A stretch of DNA of 64,000 nucleotides from assembly GCA_026826555.1 (NCBI GenBank), contig JAKSZT010054304.1, forward strand, positions 30,535,458-30,599,457. The letters run 5' to 3'. A model generated the notes under the pieces. It was not told the DNA's origin and searched no databases. It worked only from the letters and a program-made list of their open reading frames with translations. The number at the start of each line of letters is the position of its first letter. Position 1 is the first letter of the stretch. Positions 35,066 through 49,540 of this stretch are shown here, in pieces. Position numbers and translations under genes: made by a program. The DNA is from Tolypeutes matacus (lineage: Eukaryota; Chordata; Mammalia; Cingulata; Chlamyphoridae).

Positions 35066-35612
35066 TATTAGTCAGCCAAAGGGGTGCTGATGCAAAATAC
35101 CAGAAATTGGTTGGGTTTTATAAAGGGTACTTATTTGGGGTAGACATCCACAGTTACCAGGCCAACACCAAAGTCCATTACCACGTGTTGGAACAAGACA
35201 GCTGCCGACATTTGCCAGGGTTCAGGTTTCTTGGGTTCCTCTCTTCCCAGGGCTCTGTTTCTCTCCGGCTCAGCTCCTCTATTTCCTCCACAAGGTCAGC
35301 TGTAGACTCTCAGGTGAACGACTCATCTCTTTTCCCGGCGTCTTCTCTCTTTCCTCATGACCATGCTCTCTTACTTTCCAGGGCTCCAGCTCAAGACTCC
35401 AACTTCAGAACTGCTCCAACTCTGTCCTTTGCCATGCCCTTTATATTTGATTCCCCACCCACCAAGTGGTGGAGTTCAACACCTCACTGATGTGGCCCAG
35501 TCAACCCCCTAATCATAACTTAATGATGCCCAGATTAACAAATCAGTTTACAAGCAAAATCCAATATCTGTTTTTGGAATTCATAACTATATCAAACTGC
35601 TAAACTGCAACA
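35066..35612 (-). mobile_element. Solo MaLR-like LTR, family A, with 7-bp flanking repeat
   Basis: Plus-strand text runs from 'tattagtcagccaaaggggtgctgatgc' to 'ctgctaaactgcaaca'. GCTGCTA occurs at 35059-35065 and 35613-35619. A 127-codon plus-strand frame at 35107-35490 is antisense LTR sequence, not a gene. Confidence 0.85.
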
Positions 35613-35747
35613 GCTGCTAAGTTCAGAGAAAATGTTTCATATTTTGTGTATTTTAACATATTATTTTAACTTGGACTATAGTACAGAGTTAATATTCTCT
35701 TGTTTGAAAGAAGAAATAAAGTTCAAGAACAAAATTGTTTCATTGCA

Positions 35748-35940
35748 GAAGTGGATGTGGCTCAAGCAGTTGAGCACCCACTTCCCACAAGGGAGATCTC
35801 TCATTTGGTTTCCAGTGCCTCATAATGAAAAAACACAAGGAGCAGACAATGAGGAAAAAAAACAAGCAGCAAAACAAAAACAAGGAACAAAAACAACAAG
35901 CAAACAGATGCGTGAGCCAACTAGGGGCGGGGGGTGGGGG
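35748..35940 (+). mobile_element. DAS-like SINE
   Basis: The head 'gaagtggatgtggctcaagc' is followed by 'gttgagcacccacttccc' and a decayed box B, then a long A-rich tail with 'aacaagcag' repeats. 'attgtttcatt' before it and 'attatttcaat' after it may be a diverged duplication. Confidence 0.85.
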
Positions 35941-36739
35941 CAGATTATTTCAATACAATAAAAATAATAACTATCATATAAATATAAATTTAACCTCTCT
36001 TGTTCATAAACAAACATTGTTTATGGTTTCATACACATGTTTTAAAATAGGAGTAATTCATAACAACTTGTAAAATGATAAGAATATTTTAATTCAACTA
36101 GTAGAATTTGTTTCTCAGAATTTTCTAGTGTTAAGTAATTTCATATTGCCCAAGGTCAGATTCCAATATATTTATAGAAAATACAATAGAATAAAAGTCT
36201 TACCACAAAATGCTGCCTGTTTATGTACATAATATAACATAATATAATGAAATATAATATATAAATATAAATATGGAATCTCTTAAAATTTACTTAATGT
36301 TTGACAGGAATGTGTCCTTTAGTAGAACACATTTATAACCTGCTCACAAAGATTTTAGATCCAATTAAATCACAATGGAAGTTCTGGAATACAGAAGGAT
36401 TTTGACAAAAATTTCTGGAATTCAGATGTTGGCAGAAAAAAATAACCTGCTTATTTTTTAAATCTAAAACTTCCCTGTGGATTTACCATTTTGCACAAAT
36501 CATATCACACCGTCTCCTTCCCACTGCCAAATGAATGTGTACCTCCATTCCCAAAATACAACTTACTACATAGAATAAATAGTAGACTGTTAGCTGGATG
36601 AATAGACACATGTTGATTTATTAGAATGGACTTGGGAGGAATAAGTTAAATGGGGAATATGGAAATAAGAACTAATAATTACAATGGCACTCTTTGTGAA
36701 GACACTTTATTGAGACACTACTCTGTAGAAATATAATAG
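35941..36739. other. No recognised feature
   Basis: AT-rich sequence with an 'aatataacataatata' low-complexity patch near 36230-36270. Confidence 0.5.
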
Positions 36740-36960
36740 ATGATTGCATTGTTTCTGTTTTTTTTTTTCATTCCAGTAACATGTATACAACCTAAAATAT
36801 CACCTTTTAACTACATTCAAATACGTAATTCAGTGCTGCTAATTAAATTCAACATGTTGTGTTTCCATCACCACCATACAATATCAAACATTGACTCCCT
36901 ATTACCTACCACCAACCCAGCCCCTTGTAACCTGTATTCCAATTTCTGACTTTATGAAAT

Positions 36961-37055
36961 TTTTTTTTATAATTTTTTGAGGGAGGTACTAGGGGTACCT
37001 GGGATCTCATATATGGGAAGCCAGCACTCAAACACTGAGCAACACTCATTCACCT
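36961..37055 (-). mobile_element. DAS-like SINE, diverged
   Basis: The plus strand shows a poly-T side, then 'gggaggtactaggggtacct', a degraded box B, and 'ccagcactcaaacactgagc'. Embedded in an L1 3'UTR. Confidence 0.7.
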
Positions 37056-38017
37056 AATTATTTTATATCAATGAAATAATTTAATATTTGTCCTTTTGTG
37101 TCTGATTTATTTCATTCTACATGATGCCTTCAAGGTTCATCCCTGTAGTTGCATGTATCAGAACTTCCTTCTTTTTATGACTTAATAATTGCATGTATAT
37201 ACCATATTTTGTTCATCCATTCATTGATTGATGGACACTTTGGTTGCTTCCACTTTTTGACAATTGTGAACATAAGTGTGCAATATCTTTTTGAGTTCCC
37301 CCTTTCACTCCTTTTGGATATTTACCTAGAAGTGAGATTTCTGTGTCATATGGGAATTCTACACTTAATTTTTGAGGAACTGCCATGCTGTTCTGCACAG
37401 CAAGTGCACAATTTTATATTCCCACCGTCAATGAAGGAATGTTCCTACTTCTCCACATCTTCTCTGGCACATGTAGTTTTCCTTTTCTGTAAAAGTAGCA
37501 ATTCTAGTGTGTGTGAAATTGTATCTCATTGTGGTTTTGGTTTGTAGTTCCCTAATGGCTAATGATATCAAGCATTTTCTCGTGTGTTTATTGGACAATG
37601 GTATAACTTCTATGCAGAAATATCTATTCATTTGTTTTGGTCACTTTTTAGGTAGATTTATTGTCTTTGGGCTGTTAAATTGTGGTATTACTTTATATAT
37701 TTTATATACTACACTTTTATCAGATATGTGGTCTCCAGATATTTCTTCCCATTCTGTATGTTGTCTTTTTACTTTTGTGATGAAGCCCTTTGATTCACAA
37801 GTTTTTAATTTTGATAAGTCTCCATTTATCTGATTTTGTTTTGTTTGCTCATGCTTTGGAACGTCTAAGAAATCATGGCCTAACACAAGATCCTGAAGAT
37901 GCTTCCCTGTGTTTTCTTCTGAGAGTTTTTATACTTGTGGCTCTTATATTCAGGTCTGTGATCCACTTTAAGTTGATTCTTGTGTAGAGTGTGAGATAAG
38001 AGTCTACCTTCATTCTT

Positions 38018-41255
<3,238 letters not shown>

Positions 41256-43430
41256 TACCTTCATTGTTTTGCATAAGGGTAGCTAGCTTTCCCAGCACCA
41301 TTTGTTGAACAGAATATTCTCTCTCAATTGGCTGGACTTGACACACTTGTCAAAAATCATTTGGCCATAGATGTAGGCACTAATTTCTGAGCTTCTAATT
41401 ACTTCCATTGGTCTGTCTGTCTGTTTCTTTTTTTTTTTTTTTTTGCCAGTACATTGTGGCACTGTGGTTTTGAAATAAGTTTTCTAATCAGGAAATGTGA
41501 GATCTCCAATCATTCTTATTTTCAAGGTGTTTTAGGCAATTTAGGGGCCTTACTTTCCCATATAAATATGGTAATTGGATTTCCTATTTCTGCAAAGAAG
41601 GTTTTTGGAATTTGATTGTGATTACATTGAATCTATAAATCATTGGGGTAGAATTGACATCTTAATGATATTTTTTCTTTCACTCCATGAACACAGAATT
41701 TCCTTCCATTTACTTAGGTCATCTTTGATTTCTTTTACCAATGTTTTGTAGGTTTTGTGTACATGTTCTTTATATCCTTGGTTATATTTGTTCTTATATA
41801 TTTGATAATTTTAGTTTTTATGGTAAACGGTTTTTTCCCTTGATTTCTTCCTTTGATTGTTCATTACTACTGTATAGAAACAATACTAATGTTTGCATGT
41901 TGATGTTGTTCTGTATCACTTTGCTGGAATTGCTTATTAGTTTTTGCATCTTTTGGTGGATTTTTCAAGATTTTATGTATATAGGCTCATGTCATCTACA
42001 AATGTAGGGAAAATTTATTTTTTCCTTTCCAATTTGGAGGCCTTTCATGTCATTTTCTTTTTTAATTGCTCTGGCTTGAACTTCCAGCCCAATGTTGAAT
42101 AATAATGATAAGAGTGAGCATCCTCATTTTGTTCTTGATCTTAGAGGGAAAGCTTTCAGTCTTTCACATTTGAGTATGATGTTTGTGGTGAATTTTTCAT
42201 ATATGCCCTTTAACATATTGAGGAAGTTTCTTTCTGTACCTAATATTCTGTTTTTATCAAGAAGGTGTTCTGGATTTTGGCAAAATTTGATCTTCATCAA
42301 TTGAATTGATAGTGTGATTTTGTATTCATTCTGTTGATGGGGTATATTACATTTATTTTCTCATGTGGAAACACAATTACATACCTGGGATAAATCCCAT
42401 TTGATCATGGTATATAATTCTTTTAATGTGTTGTTTTATTTAATTTACTATTATTTTGTTGCAGAATTTTGCATCTATATTCATAAGGGACATTGGTCTT
42501 TAATTTTCTTCTCTTGTGTTATGTTGGTCTGGCTTGGTTTTAGGGTGATGATGGCCCTGTAGAATGAGTTAGGCAGTATTTCCTCATCCTCAATATTTTG
42601 GAAGAATTTGACCAGGCTTGGTGTTAATTCTTCTTGGAATGTTCAGTAAAATTCACCAGTGAAGCCATCTCATCCTAGGCTTTTCTTTGTTCATGGTTTT
42701 TTAAATTTCTATTTCAATCTCTTTACTAGTTAATGGTCTGCTAAGATCTTCTAATTTCTTTTTGAGTCAGTGTAGGTAGTGTATGTGTTTCTAAAAATTT
42801 GTCCATTTCATCTAGGTTATCTAAGTTGTTGACATACAGTTGCTCATAGTAGAGTCTTATGATACCTTTTATTTCTGTGGTTCAGTAGTAATGTTATCTT
42901 ATTCATTTCTGATTTCAGTTATTTTTGTCATCTTCTTTTTCACTGTCAGTATAACTAAAGGTTTGTCAATGTTATGGATCCTTTAAAATAACCAAATTTT
43001 GGTTTGGTTGACTATCTCTATTGCTTTTTTAATTCCTATCTCACTTATATCTGCTCTACTTTTTATTTCTCTCCTTCTGCTAGTTTTTAAGCTTATTCTT
43101 CTTTTCCTAGACTCTACAGTTGTGAGGTTAGGCCTGTAATATGAGATTTTTCTTCTTTTTTAATGTAAACATTTAGAACTATAAAATTCCCTCTCAATAC
43201 TGCCTTTGCGATATCCCATAAGTTTTGGTGTGTTGTTCTCATTTTTAATTGCTTTATCATGTTTCCTAATTTTCCTTCTGATTTCTTCATTGACCCATTG
43301 GTTATTTAAGAATGCATTGTTTAATATCTATATATTTGGGAATTTTCTATTTCTCCCTCTTTTGTTGATTTATAGCTTCATTCCATTGTCATCAGAGAAG
43401 ATACATTTTTCAGGCCATTATTCTGTAGAA

Positions 43431-43805
43431 ATAATATTTGATATTCACATTTTCATCTTTTTCTTGCTAACCTTTCCCTTTTCCACTACCACAATCCTAC
43501 CAATAAGAACTGTCTTAATGGCTAAGGGACTTGAAACAAAATATTTGTTAAAAATGAAAAGAGGTGTATTAATGATACATTTATCAAGCATTGAAAATAA
43601 CATTATAATTGCTATCTTCAGCATTATTCTTGCTGACATTTTGGCAATACTTGAAGATAATTTTGGGAACTTTGCAACTTCAACTTCACAGGGTGTTACT
43701 GCACAAAAATTTTGATGGCCTTCTTCAATCTTGATCTGGAACTCCACATCTATGGCAGGATCACTTTTTCCACTAACATGGACAAAGACCTTTAGACATT
43801 TTAGT
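43431..43805 (-). other. Unassigned open stretch of at least 110 codons
   Basis: On the minus strand an open frame runs from at least 43800 down to 43445. It reads '..KVFVHVSGKSDPAIDV', 'EFQIKIEEGHQNF', 'CAVTPCEVEVAKFPKLSSS'. The upper half has a balanced amino-acid mix, unlike the lysine/isoleucine-rich frames of AT-rich noncoding DNA. The lower half is hydrophobic and less convincing. There is no splice or start context. It could be a processed-pseudogene fragment, an ERV fragment or chance. Confidence 0.3.
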
Positions 43806-46037
43806 GAGGTAGGAAGACAGAAAATGCCATATGGCAGCTAATATGTATATGACACCTCCTAGTAACTCACAGAAATAAATGCAGGGAAATGAATAAGAAG
43901 GTCTCTTTCTCTGTAAAGACTAGGTAATTAGACTTCTTCCACTTGAATCAGGATCACAATATTAACTAGTTGTGATTTAGATGTCATTTAGTTTACAAGA
44001 GACTTGGTTTCTGGAGGTGCTGACATTGAATATTGTTTGACCATAGATATTGATGCGTAAAACAGTGGGAAATAAAGCAAGAAGAGAAAATTAGGACAAT
44101 TTGGGAGTGCATGGATTTTTTGTGTTTCTCTTTGTTTTTGTCTTTTCCACTAAGGCATGGGAAGTTTTCTTTTGAGACGACAAGAGCTGTAGAGTGAAGC
44201 TCTGGGCTAGGATTATGACTCTTTTGAGAGAGAGCAGTGATACAGCTAGGGAGATCACTGAATGAAAGCAGTTGAGTCCTGCACAAGCTTGGCCAAGGGG
44301 TTGAGTGGGACTTAATCCAGTTTCCCCTTTGCCAAGCTGAGCATCTTCACAGGGCTATAATTGCACAAATTAGATTTCTTTGTTAAATTCACACAAAGGT
44401 CCTGTGTTGGCTGGGAGGATCCTTGGATACAATAGACTAAAGATAGGAAAATGGCTCCGACTTAAACTAGGTTGGGGGTTATGTAAAGAAGGGATCTGAG
44501 ACAAAACATGGTGTTTAATCACCAACATTAAGTGAAAGATTTTATGTAAAAAGATAGTCATAGGGGAATTTATTATGAGTCTTGTTTCAAAAGAAGGGTC
44601 AAATGATACTTACTAATCTAAGTATTAAAGGTGAACACAGAACTTTTCAAAGGATGGGCAATAAGATGGGATGTTTGACTAAAGACTTGGAATATCATTT
44701 GTCTATCAAATGCCTCCTTGGGGGAGAGGAAAAAGAAAATAATATTTATGACAGGAATTAAGAAAAAACTGCCTTTTATGTTAATCTTTTGGATGCTTGG
44801 CATTGCACTATCATTAATGTATTGTAGTTTATTAAAATTTAATATTTTTAAAGTTTCCATAGGACAACAAAAAGAATGGATAATTTCCCTTTATTATAAA
44901 TATTACACAAGCATATTTACATTAGCTTACACAGTAAATAAATATATAAAACAATTATACATATTTTATAAATACTTTACACATATTCCTCTTAATCTTT
45001 CAAAAGTTAATCTTTGGAAATTCTGAAAGAGATATGTCAAGACCATCTTACACAATTATTATGTTATCAAATTGCCTCCTCTTTTTAAGATATTTTGATT
45101 ATATATTTTGATACTAGGTTAACTTTATAAATATTGAGGATGATTAAATTGCTTGGTTAACTGTTCCTTTGAAAATGTGAAATATCAGATTATTGCATTT
45201 AATGTTCTTTATCTTAAATTTCATATTACTTACATATAATATTACTTTCATAGCACTGTCATATTACTATTATCCCAAAGCATTTTTCTTATTACTATCT
45301 TAGTATAGTTTTCACGTATTTTTTTATTTTATTTTTGAGTTGATACTTTCCTTTTAGAACATAAAAATTATGGTATATGTATTGTGTTCTTCAGTACATG
45401 ATAATATTTTTCTTTTTTTCCTCCATGTAAATATAGCTTAGTATAAAATTCCACAATCTTTTCTCTCAGTAGTCTGAAAATTTACTCTGATTCCTACCAT
45501 TTCTTTTTGGGTAAAATGGTGTGTGTGCATATACGTGTGTGTGTGGGGGCCTGTGTCTCTGCCTTTGCTCAAGTATGTAGAGTATTAACTTTCTCTTTTA
45601 AATTCACATATTATCCCTAAAATATATCTATCATGGATTTATTCCCCATGATATCACCTAAAACTCTGTCCTTCACCTCATAGTAATTTTCTTCTAGTGA
45701 TCCTTTGATTACCTTTTTTTCCCTAGGGTATTCTATCCTTTTTTTCTGATTCTATTATACAGTCTTGTTTATATTAAAAAGTCCATATGCTGTATCTTTA
45801 CTAAAACCATTCTTCTATTTTGTACAAAACTTTTTAGTTTTCTAATTCACTAAACCAGTTAACAGTAGTTTTCAGTTTCTTTCTTGTGTCTCCTTTGAAA
45901 CTGCTTTATTCTCCCTTTTCTCTCATTTTTGTTATCATGTAGTTATACAGGATAAACAAGTATATCAAACAACTAGATGATAGGTTAGATGGACCTTGTG
46001 ATATTAATTTTTCTCACTATTTTCATGTTTACCAAGT
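43806..46037. other. Unassigned sequence with a short TG repeat
   Basis: No gene or family recognised. A (TG)n-like patch lies at about 45518-45548. Confidence 0.5.
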
Positions 46038-46527
46038 CAAAGCTAGTAGGTTGATTAGTGTCATTCAAAAATTCATGTCTACCCAGAACCTCAGAATGTG
46101 ATGTTATTTGGAAATAGGGTATTTGCAGATGTAAGTAGTCTAGAACCTCAGGATGAAATCAACCTGAGTGTGGGTAGGTCCTAAATCCCATGACTGTTGT
46201 CTTTATAAGAGATAAAAGAGGAAGATGTGGACACAACACAGAGACACAGAGATGAAGGCCATCTGGAGATGGAGGCATAGATTGGAATTATGCAGCCACA
46301 AGCCAAGGAATCCCTGGGGCAACCGAGAGCTGGAAGAGGCAAGGAAGGATACATCTCTAGAGCTTGCAGGGGGTAGGATACATCTCTAGAGCTTGCAGGG
46401 GGAGTATGTCCCTGCTGCCACTTGATTTCAAACTTCTAACCTCTAGACTATGAGAGAATAATTTTATATTGTTTTAAGCCACAAAATATGGGATAATTTG
46501 TTGCATAGCCCTAGGAAACTAATACAG
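46038..46527 (+). mobile_element. MLT1-type solo LTR with an internal 29-bp duplication
   Basis: 'aattcatgtctacccagaacctcagaatgtg', 'tatttggaaatagggtatttgcagatg', 'gccacaagccaaggaatcc', 'cttctaacctctagactatgag' and 'ccctaggaaactaatacag' are canonical MLT1 text. A 29-base unit starting AGGATACATCTCTAGAGC occurs in tandem at 46346-46374 and 46375-46403 with one difference. Confidence 0.9.
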
Positions 46528-46559
46528 CATCTAATCACAATATTGTAATAAAGAAATAA

Positions 46560-46625
46560 TCTATATAAAGACCTCAATGTAGTTCCTGGCACATAGTAAG
46601 CTTTCAATAAATATTAGCTAATATT
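46560..46625 (+). repeat. MIR SINE 3' fragment
   Basis: 'agttcctggcacatagtaagctttcaataaatatta' is the MIR 3' signature. Confidence 0.6.
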
Positions 46626-48589
46626 ACTTGTCTGTGGTTTCTCATTGATCATAGAAAAGAACACTTGCTTTATCAATAAAACCCCTTGAATCTCACTAAA
46701 GGTTTGAATTAGTTATGTCTTGTTCAGGGCTTGATAAGGTATCTGCCCTTCCTGCATAAATTCTTCTTTTACTAAGGGCTCTTTAATGTGATTGAGTTTT
46801 TTTACTCCCCAAATTGAAGTTATTTTTTCCTTATATAACTCATTTTTCACTGCTTCTCATATTTATAATTGAAGTTCTTCATCAATATTATTAACTAGCT
46901 TAAGTCCAAATGACAAAGTATTAAAGGTTGTCTGGCCCCATAAATTTAAAACTTTTTTGAAATCTGTTTATTAAGAGCATTATTTAGTCTTATCTGAATT
47001 AGATTTATTCAGAGGAAGATTTTTTTTTCTCTTTGATGCTTCTTCTAGGGACCTTAAATATCATGTAATTTCTACAACCAAATAAATAGCTTTTTAAAGG
47101 TCTTAGAAACTTTGATATGTATTTTGTATGTAATATGGGAGAATTTGTTTGAAAGCAATCAAAAATGCTAATTTAACCTCAAAATTTAAATTAATCTTGT
47201 TTCACTTATAGTATAAGTGCTGAGTAGAGTAAGCCATCAATATCATTTATGAAATAATGCTGTGTAATTGTAAAACAGGAAAAAAAAGTAATCAATTTTA
47301 CTCAGATCTGAAGTCAGGAGATAATTTAAGGCCAAATACATGAATTTACAATCTTTTTTTTTTTTTGCAATCAAATAAAGAATCCTCAGCAAAACATAAT
47401 TACAATTTATGGCTCAACAAGTATTCTAACCTAATTATATTTAGAAATCTAGGCTGCATCACCTTTCTATGTAATATTTTATTTGTTACTATAAGTTTTG
47501 ATAATTTTAATTAATATGAGAGGAGAGTAGATACTTGCTATTCCTTATGGAGCTAGAAGGAGATGCATTAAAGTAATGTCACAGAATATTTGGTAGGATA
47601 AGCCTGGAGGGCTTACTCATATTTTTCATGTAATATGTCATCTAAAATTTCAAAATAAGCCCAGAATTACAATGGGTCTTCAGACAGTAACAGCCAGTAT
47701 AAAGAGATCAAACAGTGGAGGAAACTGATAAAAAGATGCATGATAATTGTACTCAACATAGTTCATTACACAGGTTTAAATTCTTGTTTAAAATAATAGA
47801 TTATCTGTACTTCACCGATCTTGACGTGTTGCAAAGAAACTGAACACAAAGTAGAATAAATTTAGAATGTTAAAGATTTGATTTTTAGGAATCAAAAACA
47901 TAGACCCATCAGGAAGTTTCACACAAGGCTTAAAACCTTAGGGAAAGAATTGTTATGTTTTATTCATCTAGAGGATGGAAAGTAATTGCACAGAAATGCA
48001 AAGATCATTTGCATTTGCATGAATGATCACTTTGCTCAAATTCTGGAAAAGCTTAAAAATTTCACTGGTGCCCATGGCAATCTATCTCCAGCTTTGAGGA
48101 TAATTTGGTTTAGCAAACACTCTTTACAGTATTGAGGGAATGAGTGTTCATAACCAAGTTGCTAAACATAATCCTAGGAATCATCTAAGAGGGAAGTTAA
48201 GAAAGTGGGCTTTGTAAACAAGAGCTCTTTCACATTTCAATAAATACCAGTGTCAATACTCTTCTTAATTGTTAAAAAGTCTCTAAAACTCATAATTCAT
48301 AATTTCCTTAGAGTGTGGAAGAGTCTTTTCCACAGTAAAGTTTTTTTTATTTTATCTTCCATTTTTCACAGTAAAGCTCTTAGCTATTCTGAGCTAAATA
48401 TATTGTGTAAACTCATGGAGTTAATAATTAGAATATAGGTCACCAGAAAATAGGAGGGTAGAGAATGGAAAGCTGAGGGTTAATCTGTATAATTGGTAAA
48501 AACTTCGTTTGTAAATCTTTGGAAATGAATAGAAATTATGAAAGTATATCGGTGTTTGTAACTAGCAGAGCTTTTATATAAGTATGACA
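46626..48589. other. No recognised feature
   Basis: AT-rich sequence with a T-run at about 47356-47368. No frame or repeat family could be supported. Confidence 0.5.
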
Positions 48590-48975
48590 GTGATTAAAAA
48601 GGAAAGTCTAAGGTCATGTATATTACTAGAAGGAAAGCTAAAAACTGTAACATGGGATTGTATAAGAAGTAAAACTTCAAGTAAAACACATATATGAGTG
48701 ATATTGCATATAGAAGACTGTTTTTACAAAATATACATACAAATATACTAGAAAGAAGGAAAAAGAAGAGTGGCTCTGCAAGACAGGGGAAGCATAGAAA
48801 GATTGAGAGGTGATGAATTTTGTTTGTTTTTTGTTTATTATTATTAATATTGGAATAATGAAAGTGTTCTAAGAATGATTGAAGTGATGAATACACAAAT
48901 ATGTGATTACATGGAATATCACTGATTGTACACTTTGGATGGATTTATGCTTTATTAATATGTATCAATAAATTT
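48590..48975 (+). mobile_element. L1 3' terminal fragment
   Basis: 'ggaataatgaaagtgttctaag', 'gaagtgatgaatacacaaatatgtgat' and 'ctgattgtacactttggatgg', followed by a late 'tatcaataaattta' polyadenylation block, form the usual L1 3' terminus in plus orientation. The upstream part (48590-48800) is less certain. 48976-49540 is unassigned. Confidence 0.6.
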
Positions 48976-49540
48976 ATTGGTTAAAAAATTAATGCAACTA
49001 TAATTTTTATAGGTAAAAAGTAGAAGAGAATTTGAATCATTTGTTATTTGTTTTATAACTACACAAGGGAAATGTGTAAAGAATATTGAAGTAGATATGT
49101 TGCTCAGCCAAATCTTGAGGCATGTAGGAATGAATGACTGAGGTCTTGTCCTGAGAATACTTATAGATTTGCACAGTTGAGGTATCTCCATGTTAATCTA
49201 AACACTGAACTGCCTTTTGACAAATTCAGTTTTTACTTCCACAGATGTTTCTCAAATGTTCTGTGTATGTAAGACCCACCAGACCAATTTAGACTAACTA
49301 AATATCAAATGATGATGTTATCTCATAATCCTTTTTATTCATTTCACAAATTGCCTGAACTCATACAGAAATGAAAAATTAAAATATTAATAAATGAGAA
49401 ATGAAAATCAGGCAAGAATAAACAATGGAGAAAATACTCAGAATTTAGGCAAAAGATGATTGAGAATTTTTGACTCCTTAGGGTGACTGCTAAATTTTAA
49501 GAAATTGATAAGGATATATGAACTTAAGAAAGGTCAAAGT

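Noticed and set aside
35107..35490. 127-codon frame
   Set aside because: It lies wholly inside a solo LTR with flanking repeats, so it is repeat sequence.
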